64,000 bases of DNA from Solibacillus sp040273735 (GTDB lineage: Bacteria; Bacillota; Bacilli; Bacillales_A; Planococcaceae): the NCBI RefSeq assembly GCF_040273735.1, contig NZ_JBELZM010000004.1, forward strand, positions 170,093 to 234,092, written 5' to 3'. The notes below the pieces were generated by a model, which was not told the origin of the DNA, searched no databases, and saw nothing but the letters and a program-made list of their open reading frames with translations. Below are positions 1 through 9,063 of this stretch, piece by piece. A program made the translations under genes and the position numbers. The first letter of the stretch is position 1, and each line of letters starts with the position of its first letter.

Positions 1-887
1 TGGGCAGCGGTATGATGATCGACAATACTTACCCCCGCTTTTTTATATGAATGTAGTACCGCAACATTCAGTTCGACAAGTGCACGGTCCTTCCAAAGCG
101 ACGCATTCACCGAAATGTCCAGTCCCATTGCTTCGGCCACTTTCGGCAGGAAATTATAGCGGTATGTATCCGCTAAATTACGCGCCCCGATTTCCGTTCC
201 CATATACCACCCGTTAAATGGCGCTGCCGGAAAATCAGTGCCCGCAATATTAAAACGCATACTCGAAATAATCGGGACTGCATACCACTTCATATTTAGT
301 TTCGAAAAATCATAATCAGGATGGGTAATCGCCACTTCCAGCACATGCTCTTTTGGAATGTTAAAAAGCATTGGGTCCCGGTCATCTACTTGAATGACAA
401 GTGGTAAAACATCGTAGTTTGTACGTGCACCTTGCCAGCCGAGGCTTTCGCACATTTTCGTAAACTCGAGTGAATCGGAATCTCCAGCAATCCCATCATC
501 TGTTTCATAGCCTGCATAGCGGATTAACTGATGATTCCAAATGCGTACACGGTCCGGTTCAAATAGTGTAATAGCCGGTCTGATTTTCCCGTTGTTGGTG
601 GCAAAATCAATATGGTTTATTAGCGCTTCATAAATTTCAACTTCATTTAGTAAATGGCGCCCATCAAACACGGTTAAGCTATTCCAAAACAGGCGCCCGA
701 TGCATTTATTGCTGTTGCGCCATGCAACCCGTGCCCCGTACGTAAGCTCATCTTTCGTTAAGGTGAAATCCGGAAGCTGAACTTCTTCCATCCGCTCTTT
801 CAGCCACTCTTCTGTCTGGTTTGTTTCTTTTTTATATAAAGTAAGGAAATCTATTCGTTCATGCAATACTGTAGTCGCTGTTGCCAT
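1..887 (-). CDS. nos: Nitric oxide synthase oxygenase (bNOS), C-terminus cut by window edge
   Basis: This is the N-terminal 295 codons of a bacterial nitric oxide synthase, the heme/tetrahydropterin oxygenase that makes NO from L-arginine and borrows electrons from cellular flavodoxin-type reductases. The reading frame runs open from ATG at 887 off the left edge. Visible family marks are RNSNKCIGR around residues 57-65, with Cys62 where the heme thiolate is expected, NGWYMGTEIG in the substrate/heme region, and VDHHTAA close to the edge. Bacterial NOS proteins are usually about 360 residues, so about 65 are missing. The start is supported by AGAAGGGGAT a few bases upstream. No reductase domain is expected in this family. 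NO from such enzymes has been tied to oxidative-stress protection in Bacillus. The family assignment is firm. Confidence 0.93.
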   Translation of the reverse strand, partial: MATATTVLHERIDFLTLYKKETNQTEEWLKERMEEVQLPDFTLTKDELTYGARVAWRNSNKCIGRLFWNSLTVFDGRHLLNEVEIYEALINHIDFATNNGKIRPAITLFEPDRVRIWNHQLIRYAGYETDDGIAGDSDSLEFTKMCESLGWQGARTNYDVLPLVIQVDDRDPMLFNIPKEHVLEVAITHPDYDFSKLNMKWYAVPIISSMRFNIAGTDFPAAPFNGWYMGTEIGARNLADTYRYNFLPKVAEAMGLDISVNASLWKDRALVELNVAVLHSYKKAGVSIVDHHTAA

Positions 888-1025
888 TGTTTCATCCCCT
901 TCTAGCCTTTATTTTGGCCTCTTAGAAAGGGAAACTCAATAAAACGACAACAGGTTAAAACATATATATTTCATACATGACTAAAATTGTTCATAAAGTT
1001 CGGATCTATAATAATAGAACTCATT

Positions 1026-1991
1026 TTATAAAAGGCGAATTAAAACCTTCCCTTGATGCTTTCTGCTTTCAATTAGACGATGCGCCTCCTGGACTTCCTC
1101 TAAATCGAAGACTTGAGCAATTGGAACGTTTAATTGTTTGCTTTCGAACAATGGAATGATTCGCTCAACTACGGGAGCTAATCGGGATGGAGCTTCCTTA
1201 CGAGTTGTACCTAAGCTGAAACCTTTTATGTTTCGGCAGCTACTATGCACATCGCTTGTTGATATTACACCAGCTTTTCCACTGCTATTTCCAAACTGAA
1301 CCAATGTCCCGTAGTTAGCTAAGCATTCAAGACTTGCCTTTGTAACATCACCGGCGACCGAATCAAAAATTACTTGTGCCCCTCTACCATTAGTATGTTG
1401 CTTAACGCCTTCTACAAAGCTTTCGTAAGTAAACACATCATCAGCACCTATGCTCAAAACATAATCTTTCTTACCTAAATCACCGACAGTTCCAATGATT
1501 TTTGACACACCATAATGTTTTGCCAACTTCACAAGCATTGTCCCTACACCACCAGCCGCGCTATGTACGACAATTGTATCTTCCTTTTGTATATCTCCAA
1601 TTTGTTTAAGTAAAACTTCCGATAAAATGGTCACGGTTGGTAGAGCAGCAGCCTGTAATGGATCGATCGCTTCGGGAATTTTAAAGGTTAACGTTTCTTT
1701 TGCCGCTACTACTTGCTGATAAGAACCCCCTTTAGGAAATGCGAAAACATAATCTCCTTTTTGAAATGACGCACTTTTACTTTCAATGACGTGCCCTACA
1801 ATATCTAAGCCTAATGTGATGGGAAATGTACTTTGACCTTTATTACCCATTCGAGTTTTGATATCAGCATAATTTACGCTCGTATATAGCCCCTGTATTA
1901 ATACTTCCCCCTGTTGGATTGCAGGTATCTCCACATCTTCCACAATTAAAACATCTGCCGCTCCTGCTTTGTATTGACGTATACTTTTCAT
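1026..1991 (-). CDS. MDR-family zinc-independent alcohol dehydrogenase / quinone oxidoreductase-like
   Basis: A 321-residue medium-chain dehydrogenase/reductase of the NAD(P)H:quinone oxidoreductase branch, which reduces quinones or activated double bonds using NADPH. The N-terminal GroES-like part contains TLGLDIVGHV near 59-68. The Rossmann part contains VVHSAAGGVGTMLVKLAK around 141-158, the typical dinucleotide-binding signature of this branch. The Cys/His zinc ligands of true alcohol dehydrogenases are not seen. Length is normal for the family. It lies between the tct operon terminator and nos in the same direction, with 138 bp before nos, so it may be transcribed alone or read into nos. 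The physiological substrate is unknown. Confidence 0.85.
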   Translation of the reverse strand: MKSIRQYKAGAADVLIVEDVEIPAIQQGEVLIQGLYTSVNYADIKTRMGNKGQSTFPITLGLDIVGHVIESKSASFQKGDYVFAFPKGGSYQQVVAAKETLTFKIPEAIDPLQAAALPTVTILSEVLLKQIGDIQKEDTIVVHSAAGGVGTMLVKLAKHYGVSKIIGTVGDLGKKDYVLSIGADDVFTYESFVEGVKQHTNGRGAQVIFDSVAGDVTKASLECLANYGTLVQFGNSSGKAGVISTSDVHSSCRNIKGFSLGTTRKEAPSRLAPVVERIIPLFESKQLNVPIAQVFDLEEVQEAHRLIESRKHQGKVLIRLL

Positions 1992-2035
1992 TTAACCCAT
2001 TCCCCCTACATGTTCTATTTATTTCAAATAAAATA

Positions 2036-2055
2036 GCCGCCCGAATTCGGACGGC
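2036..2055 (-). terminator. Hairpin terminator after tctA
   Basis: GCCGCCCGA and TCGGACGGC form a short GC-rich stem. On the minus strand it is followed by TATTTTATTT, a modest U-rich tract. It lies just downstream of the tctA stop and probably ends the tct operon. Confidence 0.65.
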
Positions 2056-2088
2056 ATCTTTCTGTTAAACACGACTTAGTAGCTTAAC

Positions 2089-3615
2089 TCATCCTTCTTC
2101 ATTAATAATTACATTTTTCCCACGTAATTTCATAAGAATCGGAATTAGTATCCATAAAACTGCAACAATCAGGAAGATTAATGAAAGTGGTTTTGCTACG
2201 AAAATACTGTACTCCCCATTTGAAATTGTTAAAGCACGTCGCATGTTATTTTCAATCATCGGACCTAACACAAGCGCTAAAACTAATGGAGCAACAGGGA
2301 AATCATTTTTCGCAAAGAAATAGCCTGCAATCCCGCACCCTAATAACAGGAATAAATCAAACGTCGTATATTGAACTGCATATACACCAAAAAATGAAAT
2401 AGCAATAATGATAGGCAGTAAGAATCTTTTCGGTGTTTGAATAATTTTAGCGAAAACACGAACTAATGGCATGTTTAATACAAGCAGCATTAAGTTTCCA
2501 AGGAACATACTGGCGATCAATCCCCACGCTACATCCGGATGTTCCTCAAATAATAATGGACCTGGCTGAATATTGTACATAATGAACGCACCCATTAAAA
2601 TGGCTGTCGTTCCCGATCCCGGAATCCCTAATGTTAATAGCGGAATCATCGCTCCACCCGATGATGCATTATTTGCAGATTCCGGGGAAGCAACCCCGGC
2701 AATATTTCCTTTACCAAATGATTCTGGATTTTTGCTAATCTTCTTTTCTGTAATATACGCAAAGAAGGAAGCAAGTGTCGCTCCAGCACCTGGAAGTACT
2801 CCTAAAAAGAAGCCAAGGAATGATCCGCGTGCAATTGGTGCCGCACTGTCTTTTAAATCCTTTTTGGTAGGTAAAATACGGTTGATCTTCGCGATCGGTT
2901 CATCGTTGCCATCCTTCTCGAAGATCGTTTTAAATACCTCACCTAATGCAAATAAACCTACAGCAACTGTTAAGAATTCAATTCCGCTAAATAAAACTGG
3001 CTGGTCATATGTAAATCGGGCAATTCCTGAAACCGCATCTATTCCAATTGTTCCTAATAATAGACCAAGAACCGTCATAATTAATGCCTTCGTAATCGAT
3101 TTACCCGCTAAACCACTTACCGCCGCCAACCCTAACAGCATTAGCGAAAAGTATTCTGCCGGACCAAAATTTATTGCTACTTTTGATAATGGTCGGGCTA
3201 ATAGAACCAACCCGATTAACGCGATAATACCTGCGATAAACGAACCGATTGCCGCAATGGATAAGGCAGCTCCAGCTCTTCCCTGCCGTGCCATTTGATA
3301 CCCGTCCAGCGTCGTAACAACTGAAGAAGATTCGCCTGGTGTATTTAATAAAATAGATGTTGTAGATCCACCATACATTGCACCGTAGTAAACTCCCGCC
3401 AGCAAGATGATTGAACTAGTTGCAGCCATTTCTAATGGTAAACCAGATGTTAATGTAGCCGTAACAGGAATTAATAATGCGACCCCGCTCATAGGACCAA
3501 TTCCCGGTAATACGCCTACTGCTGTTCCAATAATTACACCTAATAATGCGAATAAAATATTATGCCACTGAAAAGCAATAGCAAACCCGTCTAATAAGTA
3601 CTGTACCGTTGACAT
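2089..3615 (-). CDS. tctA: Tripartite tricarboxylate transporter, large permease TctA
   Basis: A 508-residue, very hydrophobic protein of the TctA family, the roughly 12-helix translocating subunit of TTT transporters for citrate-like tri- and dicarboxylates. The N-terminal GVLPGIGPMSGVALL around 32-46 and the internal GVLPGAGATLASFFAYITEK near 275 are the duplicated Gly/Pro-rich motifs typical of TctA. NTPGESSSVVTTLDGY near 90-105 is also characteristic. It is last in tctC-tctB-tctA, 19 bp after tctB, and is followed by a hairpin terminator. Substrate is not deducible; citrate, tricarballylate or related acids fit both the family and the several TcuA-like genes in the window. Confidence 0.95.
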   Translation of the reverse strand: MSTVQYLLDGFAIAFQWHNILFALLGVIIGTAVGVLPGIGPMSGVALLIPVTATLTSGLPLEMAATSSIILLAGVYYGAMYGGSTTSILLNTPGESSSVVTTLDGYQMARQGRAGAALSIAAIGSFIAGIIALIGLVLLARPLSKVAINFGPAEYFSLMLLGLAAVSGLAGKSITKALIMTVLGLLLGTIGIDAVSGIARFTYDQPVLFSGIEFLTVAVGLFALGEVFKTIFEKDGNDEPIAKINRILPTKKDLKDSAAPIARGSFLGFFLGVLPGAGATLASFFAYITEKKISKNPESFGKGNIAGVASPESANNASSGGAMIPLLTLGIPGSGTTAILMGAFIMYNIQPGPLLFEEHPDVAWGLIASMFLGNLMLLVLNMPLVRVFAKIIQTPKRFLLPIIIAISFFGVYAVQYTTFDLFLLLGCGIAGYFFAKNDFPVAPLVLALVLGPMIENNMRRALTISNGEYSIFVAKPLSLIFLIVAVLWILIPILMKLRGKNVIINEEG

Positions 3616-3634
3616 ATCAGCTCCTCCTTTCTAT

Positions 3635-4099
3635 TTAGAGTGGGAATTTAGGCAATGATCCGCCTAATACGTTGACGAAGCCGAAGTAAATGATTGCTGA
3701 AAACGCGGCTGCCACTATAATCGAGCTAACCCATTTTCCTCGTTCAAGTGTTTGGAACGAGATTAATAAAAATGCAAAGGTCGTAATTAAATAACCTAGT
3801 TTTTCAAGTAAAAATGCATAAGCAACGGCTGAAATGAAAATAATTAGAAATCGCTTATAATTAGAAGAATTCTCTCCTTCTTTATCCTCAGCAATTTTAT
3901 ACATCGCCTGGTGACGAATCGTTTCAATAAACAGCAAAATACTTAATAAAATTAAAGCGATTCCTAATCCAAACGGAAATGTACTCGGGCCAATTTGAGA
4001 GCCGTACGCACTTGTAGAAATTTTTTGGGATTCGACGATAATAAGTATTCCTAGCATTAAAAATACAACACTAGCAACACGGTCAAATTTTAAATTCAT
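3635..4099 (-). CDS. tctB: Tripartite tricarboxylate transporter, small permease TctB
   Basis: A 154-residue membrane protein of the TctB (DUF1468) family with about four transmembrane helices: roughly residues 9-25, 42-60, 85-103 and a C-terminal pair from 108. TctB is the small membrane partner of TctA and is needed for uptake with the TctC binding protein. Length is normal. It sits between tctC (57 bp upstream) and tctA (19 bp downstream), the standard order for the system. Sequence conservation in this family is low, so the assignment rests strongly on context, hydrophobicity and size. Confidence 0.9.
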   Translation of the reverse strand: MNLKFDRVASVVFLMLGILIIVESQKISTSAYGSQIGPSTFPFGLGIALILLSILLFIETIRHQAMYKIAEDKEGENSSNYKRFLIIFISAVAYAFLLEKLGYLITTFAFLLISFQTLERGKWVSSIIVAAAFSAIIYFGFVNVLGGSLPKFPL

Positions 4100-4156
4100 C
4101 GTTGTAACCTCCTATAAAGCAGGTGTGGGCAATTACATGCCCACATCATGGTTAAA

Positions 4157-5176
4157 TTATTTTTGCATACCTAAAGCTGTTAAAATTTCAGTGATCGTAC
4201 CTTCTTGTTCTTCAAGGAATTTCGTGAAATCATCACCTACACGGAAGTCTTGTGCCCAGCCGTTACGCTCTAATTCTGCTTTCCATTCCTCTTTATCATT
4301 TAACTCTGTTAACTTTTCAACCCAATAATCCTTAGCTGTTTCCGACATATCTTTCGGTCCGAAAATACCGCGCCAAATAGTAAACTCTGCCTCAATCCCT
4401 AAGTCATATAATGTCGGGATCTCTTCCAAACCTTCAAGCGCTAATTTTTCAGGTGATGTAACTGCCAATACCCGAACGTCACCGCTCTTCACATACGGTG
4501 TTACAGTTGAAATATCTGTTCCGATCGCATCGGCGTTGTTCCCTAATAATGCCGCCATCGCTTCCCCGCCACCATCATAAGAAACATATTTTACCGCTTT
4601 AGGATCAATGCCGTACTCGTATGCAGGTAAAATTGTAACTAGATGATCCATTGAACCAGGAGCTGAACCGCCAGCCATTGTAAGCGCTGTTGGATCTGCT
4701 TTAACAGCATCCAATAAATCAGTCAACGATTCGTAAGGAGAGTCAGCACGAACAACAATTGCACCAAAATCCTTCGTTAGCTGCGCTAAAGGTGTCGTAT
4801 CTTTATAACCGTAAGGACTATTACCTTCTGCCTTTAAGTTATTAATTAAAATCGGTGGTGATTTTACCATTAACATATAATCATTTTTTGCTTCTTTCGT
4901 TGCGTACGTTGCCATGAATACGGCACCGCCACCACCTGGTTTGTTTTCTACTGTTATCGGTTTTTCGATTAATTTAGTTTCGTTCATAACTTTTGCAATT
5001 GAACGAGATGTTAAATCCCATCCCCCGCCAGCCCCGGATGGTGCCACGATTGTTAAGTTACTTGTTGGATAATCTTTGTCGCCTGATGATGTCCCCTCAC
5101 TATCATTACAAGCTGCTAATGTAAGTGTTAACGCCGCTGCTGAAAATAAAGTTAATAGCTTTTTTTTCATAGTCAT
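4157..5176 (-). CDS. tctC: Tripartite tricarboxylate transporter solute-binding lipoprotein TctC
   Basis: A 339-residue extracytoplasmic binding protein of the TctC/BugT family. The N-terminus is a lipoprotein signal: lysines at 4-6, a hydrophobic core and the lipobox LAAC with the lipidated Cys at 23, fitting a membrane-anchored receptor in a Gram-positive. The mature part starts with PTSNLTIVAPSGAGGGWDLT, the strand and glycine-rich ligand loop typical of the family. It is first in the operon. ATG at 5176 is preferred over the in-frame ATG at 5170 because an AAGGGGGA site lies 8 nt upstream. A cre site and tandem 9-bp repeats lie upstream, suggesting catabolite repression plus control by the adjacent two-component system. 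Confidence 0.93.
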   Translation of the reverse strand: MTMKKKLLTLFSAAALTLTLAACNDSEGTSSGDKDYPTSNLTIVAPSGAGGGWDLTSRSIAKVMNETKLIEKPITVENKPGGGGAVFMATYATKEAKNDYMLMVKSPPILINNLKAEGNSPYGYKDTTPLAQLTKDFGAIVVRADSPYESLTDLLDAVKADPTALTMAGGSAPGSMDHLVTILPAYEYGIDPKAVKYVSYDGGGEAMAALLGNNADAIGTDISTVTPYVKSGDVRVLAVTSPEKLALEGLEEIPTLYDLGIEAEFTIWRGIFGPKDMSETAKDYWVEKLTELNDKEEWKAELERNGWAQDFRVGDDFTKFLEEQEGTITEILTALGMQK

Positions 5177-5205
5177 AAAATAGTCCCCCTTCTGTTTTAC
5201 GCATT

Positions 5206-5220
5206 ATGTAAGCGTTATCT
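5206..5220. promoter_or_regulatory. cre site (CcpA operator) upstream of tctC
   Basis: ATGTAAGCGTTATCT matches every fixed position of the Bacillus cre consensus WTGNAANCGNWNNCW. It lies 30-44 bp upstream of the tctC start, where bound CcpA could block initiation or early elongation. This implies glucose-type repression of the transporter. Confidence 0.75.
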
Positions 5221-5289
5221 TTATTAAAAAGGATATTGTGTCATTTTTATATATAACGAAACTATTGTCTTTTATTTTCATAGTGTCTA

Positions 5290-5307
5290 TATTGTTCATA
5301 TTGTTCA
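5290..5307. promoter_or_regulatory. Tandem 9-bp direct repeats, candidate response-regulator site
   Basis: TATTGTTCA occurs twice without a gap (5290-5298 and 5299-5307), reading TGAACAATA twice on the coding strand, with weaker look-alikes nearer the gene. The position, 115-130 bp upstream of the tctC start, suits an activator. Assignment to the neighbouring CitB-type regulator is inference. Confidence 0.4.
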
Positions 5308-5313
5308 CGACAT

Positions 5314-5345
5314 AAAAAAGAGCATGTCTTTTATGACATACTCTT
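5314..5345 (-). terminator. Rho-independent terminator after the response regulator
   Basis: On the minus strand an 11-bp stem (AAGAGTATGTC with GACATGCTCTT, one G-U pair) is followed by six T residues. It separates the two-component operon from tctCBA, so tctC should have its own promoter. Confidence 0.85.
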
Positions 5346-5351
5346 GTTCTT

Positions 5352-6041
5352 TTATTTTTTTATAAAGTATCTGCGCTCTGGTCTGCCTACGTAACCATAA
5401 ATATGATCTACAAAAATTACTTTTTCATCCATTAGATGCTCCAGATAACGCCTTGCTGTTGTTCTGCTTATTCCTATTTCATTTCCAAGCTTTTCAGCAG
5501 TAATTCCTTCGTCGCAATTTTGAATATAGGTTACCACCTTTTCCTTTGTCACGGAATCAATGCCTTTAGGGTTGTTTCCTTTTTCAAGCTCACCCGCATA
5601 TGTAATGTTATTCCACAGCTTTTTTATATCTTCGGCCTGCAACCGGTCGGTGGAGTTTAAAATTGTCTTTTTCTCTTGATATTTGAGAAGGCATTCAGTG
5701 AAACGCTGTAGTGTTAAAGGCTTTAATAAAAAATCGATCACACCACTCGCATATGCTTTCTTTACAATTTCTACCTCCGCTGCTGCCGTGATTAAAATAA
5801 TATCGGTATCCATATCTTTTTGCCTAATATAATCGATAAGTTCTGTCCCCAAGTTATCGGCAAAGTAAATATCCAGCAAAATCAGATCAGGCTTTATCGT
5901 ATCCAGCCAAATTTTTGCTTCTTCAATTGTATGGGACATTCCTATCGTTTTAAAACCGTCAATTTGCTCAAGGAACTTTTCATGTATTTGAGCAATACGG
6001 ATATCGTCTTCAACGATTAATACTTCAATTGTATTCCCCAT
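5352..6041 (-). CDS. CitB/DcuR-type response regulator
   Basis: Response regulator of the family that controls di- and tricarboxylate uptake (CitT, DcuR, MalR). The receiver holds the acidic pair in IVEDD, the phospho-acceptor Asp in LILLDIY (residue 60 of the longer form) and the conserved Lys in LKPLTLQRF. The C-terminal part has a helix-turn-helix (ITAEKLGNEIGISRTTARRY) of the winged-helix type seen in CitT/DcuR. A GTG at 6050 would overlap the kinase stop, but ATG at 6041 has a better spaced GAGGGGTG site and is preferred. It pairs with the kinase immediately upstream and probably activates tctCBA. Confidence 0.9.
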   Translation of the reverse strand: MGNTIEVLIVEDDIRIAQIHEKFLEQIDGFKTIGMSHTIEEAKIWLDTIKPDLILLDIYFADNLGTELIDYIRQKDMDTDIILITAAAEVEIVKKAYASGVIDFLLKPLTLQRFTECLLKYQEKKTILNSTDRLQAEDIKKLWNNITYAGELEKGNNPKGIDSVTKEKVVTYIQNCDEGITAEKLGNEIGISRTTARRYLEHLMDEKVIFVDHIYGYVGRPERRYFIKK

Positions 6042-6046
6042 ACGAC

Positions 6047-7630
6047 TCACCCCTCTTTTGGAATTGAAAAAATGAATAGTGCTCCACCCAATTCTCCACT
6101 CTCGATTGCAATCGAACCATTTAATTTTCTCAGGTTTTCATCGACGATATACAGGCCATAACCTCGATGTTCCTCGCCTTTTGTAGATTGCTTTTTTTCG
6201 AATATACTGTGGATTACTTGTTCATCGATACCATTCCCTGAATCTTCAATTTCACAAATGACCTCTTTTTCATCTTCGTAAATATAAATGCGTACGATCC
6301 GTTCTTCTTCATCTAAATGCTCTACCGCTTCAAAGGCATTTGTAACTAAATTTCCTAGGACTGAAATGAGTAAATGCTTTTCAAGATGTTGACCTAGTTT
6401 CCCACAAAAACTATCTTCATCTAGTAATAATGTAATTTTCAACTCTTTTGCTCTATTATAGAATCCTATGATTAAACCACAAATAAACGTATCTTGTATT
6501 TTTTCGTTTAAAAATGAAATTAATGCGTGATTTCCAAGTCTCTCAGAATGAATTAAGTAGAGGGCTTCATCATATTCTTTCAGTTGAATCAACCCTGAAA
6601 TCGTATATAAAAAGTTATTGTATTCATGTGTCTGAGCTCGTAACGATTCGATATATTGTTTTACTTGTGACAGCTCATTAGCAACTAGATCAATTTCTTC
6701 AAACGGCCTAAAACTGGAAACAGCACCGGTTACTTCACCCTTATTAATAATCGGAACACGGTTTACCAATGTTTTTACACCATTAATTGTCATCATTCGA
6801 TCTAGCTGTTCATCACCAGATTCCATTACTTTAATTAAATGTGTATTCGGAATAACTTCGCCGATATTTCTGCCTATTTCAGATTCCCCGCTCCTCAAAA
6901 TCGCTTTCGCAGATTGGTTAATTAGCGTAACAGTGCCTTCTCGGTCAACCATGATAATACCTTCCCGAATCGATTCCAATATAGCATTTCGCTCGGACAA
7001 TATTTTGACAATTTCCTGCGGTTCGTAATCCAATAATTGTGCTTTCGTTTTATTGGAGAAATACGTGGAAAGGATAATTGATAAAACAATTGTAATGAAA
7101 AATACTATTATTAAATATTTGGAATAAACGATATTTGCTGAAAAGATATCGGTAAATAAAAAACCGACTGAAACGACACCAATAATATCCCCATTTTCAT
7201 CCTTTACAGGGGCCTTGCCGCGTAATGCTTTACCCAATGTTCCTTCCGCAAGGGAAACGTAAGCTTTTCCATCGATAAGTGCTTTAGCATTATCGTCACC
7301 AACCATTTTTTCCCCAATTCGTTCTTTTACCGGGTGGGCATATCTGATTTCATTTTCATCCCCTATTACCACATATTCAGCATTGATATTATGTTGGATT
7401 TTTTGCGCAATTTCTTGAATTTCCGCTGATGTTCGGGGTTGCTTCAGTCCCTCTATAATAGCTGGGTGCTCCGCTGCGACCTGCGCTGCACCTACTGCAC
7501 GCTCACCTATTTCTTTCTCTACAATTTCCCCAATAATAAAATAGGTTGAAACTAAACTTACTACTAAAATCATTGCAGCCAGAATGGTATTATACTTGAA
7601 AAAACGAAAATTTAATGAGCTTCTTTCCAT
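6047..7630 (-). CDS. CitA/DcuS-type sensor histidine kinase
   Basis: A 527-residue membrane kinase with the layout of citrate and C4-dicarboxylate sensors: TM1 about 13-34, extracytoplasmic Cache-type sensor about 38-165, TM2 about 171-191, cytoplasmic PAS about 210-315, then the SpoOB-like H-box RAQTHEYNNFLYTISGLIQL with phospho-accepting His335. The C-terminal ATPase domain shows the N-box LVTNAFEAVE, IEDSGNGID and GYGLYIVDENL. It overlaps or abuts its response regulator, so they are co-transcribed. The expected ligand is an external carboxylate, probably the one imported by the adjacent Tct system. No terminator was seen upstream. Confidence 0.92.
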   Translation of the reverse strand: MERSSLNFRFFKYNTILAAMILVVSLVSTYFIIGEIVEKEIGERAVGAAQVAAEHPAIIEGLKQPRTSAEIQEIAQKIQHNINAEYVVIGDENEIRYAHPVKERIGEKMVGDDNAKALIDGKAYVSLAEGTLGKALRGKAPVKDENGDIIGVVSVGFLFTDIFSANIVYSKYLIIVFFITIVLSIILSTYFSNKTKAQLLDYEPQEIVKILSERNAILESIREGIIMVDREGTVTLINQSAKAILRSGESEIGRNIGEVIPNTHLIKVMESGDEQLDRMMTINGVKTLVNRVPIINKGEVTGAVSSFRPFEEIDLVANELSQVKQYIESLRAQTHEYNNFLYTISGLIQLKEYDEALYLIHSERLGNHALISFLNEKIQDTFICGLIIGFYNRAKELKITLLLDEDSFCGKLGQHLEKHLLISVLGNLVTNAFEAVEHLDEEERIVRIYIYEDEKEVICEIEDSGNGIDEQVIHSIFEKKQSTKGEEHRGYGLYIVDENLRKLNGSIAIESGELGGALFIFSIPKEG

Positions 7631-7770
7631 ATGCTTTTACCCCTATTTTGGCAGTTATTACTTTAGATAATTATAGCATAAGAATATTCCCTTAATTCTA
7701 ACAATTGCGAAAAGCCCCTGTAATACTTTAGCAATGTGGCCCGATTACAATACTCAGCGACAAACGACTA

Positions 7771-7805
7771 AGCCACTTGGTACCGAATAACGGCACCAAG
7801 TGGCT
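7771..7805. terminator. Strong hairpin downstream of rtcB, possible terminator
   Basis: AGCCACTTGGT pairs with ACCAAGTGGCT around a short loop that can extend the stem. Neither strand has a convincing U tract, so it could be a weak terminator, an mRNA-stabilising 3' hairpin or a bidirectional stop between rtcB and the kinase gene. Confidence 0.5.
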
Positions 7806-7857
7806 ACATCGTCCTTTATTAGAAATAGTCTCTTTATAGAATAAGCTTAATTGCGAC

Positions 7858-9063
7858 CTATCTCTTCCATTTATTACTCGCTTTGAAATTGTAAACAGGA
7901 GTCACGTGTTTCTGGATTGTCACCGTTTCTCCGATTTGCTCGACAATTTCCTGCATCGGCTTATAGGCCATTGGTGCTTCGTCGAGCGTTTCCTCACTTA
8001 CCGAAGTTGTCCAAATCCCTTGCATCGTCTGTTTAAAATCATCCATCGACAGATTTTTCATTGCGGCTGTCCTCGAGTAAATCCGTCCTGCTCCATGTGG
8101 GGCTGATTCATTCCAGTCGGCATTCCCTTTTCCAATACAAATGAGAGAACCGTCCCGCATATTCATCGGTATGACGAGCTTTTCATCCTTTGCCGCCCGC
8201 ACTGCCCCTTTACGTAAAATCATGGCATCCGTATCAATATAATTGTGCACGGAGTCAAACTGCTCCGCGTACTCCCACTTCATATGCTCGGCGATTGTCC
8301 TGGCAATATGCACACGGTTTTCATGCGCAAAACGCTGTGCCAGTTTCATATCGGCAATATAATCCCGGAACAGATCGCCTTCTAAATATGCCAAATCCTT
8401 TGGCACAACCGGATTTTCGTTCTTATAGACTTTAATCATTTTTTGAATGTTCTTACTGTTTCCGACTTCTTTCAATGCCGCAATTCTTTCGGATAAATCT
8501 TCCCGCTGCAATGACTCAAATGCACGCTTTTGATGCCAGTTCGCCACCTTTGCCCCGACATAGCGCGAGCCTGTATGGATTAATAAATAATGAACTCCCG
8601 TCTCATCTTTTGCAAGCTCGATAAAATGATTGCCCCCGCCTAATGTACCTAGCGACCGTCCAGTATATTCATTTTTCAAGCCACGTGCGATGAAGTTTTC
8701 GTTTGCAAAACATTCTGTATCTTTTACTTTTAGCGCGGTTTCATGGATTTCATTGCCGCTCGGTACAAAACGTCGGATCGTTGTATCAAGTTCATTAAAA
8801 TCAATTTTGCCTTTACCGATTTCCGAAACAAACACCCCACACCCTACATCGACACCGACGAGATTCGGTACAACACGGTCATTCAACTGAATCGTTGTGC
8901 CGATTACACAGCCTTTTCCGGCATGATAGTCGGGCATAATCCGTACTTTTGTCCCTTCCATAAACGACTGATTGAAGAGTTCATCAATTTGCTGAATCGC
9001 CACTTCCTGCGGTGTGTTCGTATAAATTTTAGCGTTTGTATATTTTCCGTTAATTTCGATCAA
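7858..9063 (-). CDS. rtcB: RNA-splicing ligase RtcB family protein
   Basis: A 401-residue RtcB-type 3'-phosphate RNA ligase, which joins RNA 2',3'-cyclic phosphate or 3'-phosphate ends to 5'-OH ends using GTP and Mn2+. The metal and nucleotide centre is visible: VDVGCGV with Cys75, GGGNHFIEL with Asn145/His146, HTGSR with His163, SVHNYID with His273, and HGAGRIYSR with His323 as the guanylylated nucleophile. Length fits the shorter bacterial RtcB form. The gene overlaps by 14 bp the stop of a small membrane-protein gene upstream. No archease or RtcA partner is adjacent. RNA repair after toxin or tRNA damage is a plausible role. Confidence 0.93.
   Translation of the reverse strand: MIEINGKYTNAKIYTNTPQEVAIQQIDELFNQSFMEGTKVRIMPDYHAGKGCVIGTTIQLNDRVVPNLVGVDVGCGVFVSEIGKGKIDFNELDTTIRRFVPSGNEIHETALKVKDTECFANENFIARGLKNEYTGRSLGTLGGGNHFIELAKDETGVHYLLIHTGSRYVGAKVANWHQKRAFESLQREDLSERIAALKEVGNSKNIQKMIKVYKNENPVVPKDLAYLEGDLFRDYIADMKLAQRFAHENRVHIARTIAEHMKWEYAEQFDSVHNYIDTDAMILRKGAVRAAKDEKLVIPMNMRDGSLICIGKGNADWNESAPHGAGRIYSRTAAMKNLSMDDFKQTMQGIWTTSVSEETLDEAPMAYKPMQEIVEQIGETVTIQKHVTPVYNFKASNKWKR

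Noticed and set aside
2573..3298. A 241-codon plus-strand open frame inside the tctA region
   Set aside because: It is antisense to tctA, has no ribosome site and reads as low-complexity Pro/Ala/Asn-rich protein; the tctA frame has clear family motifs.
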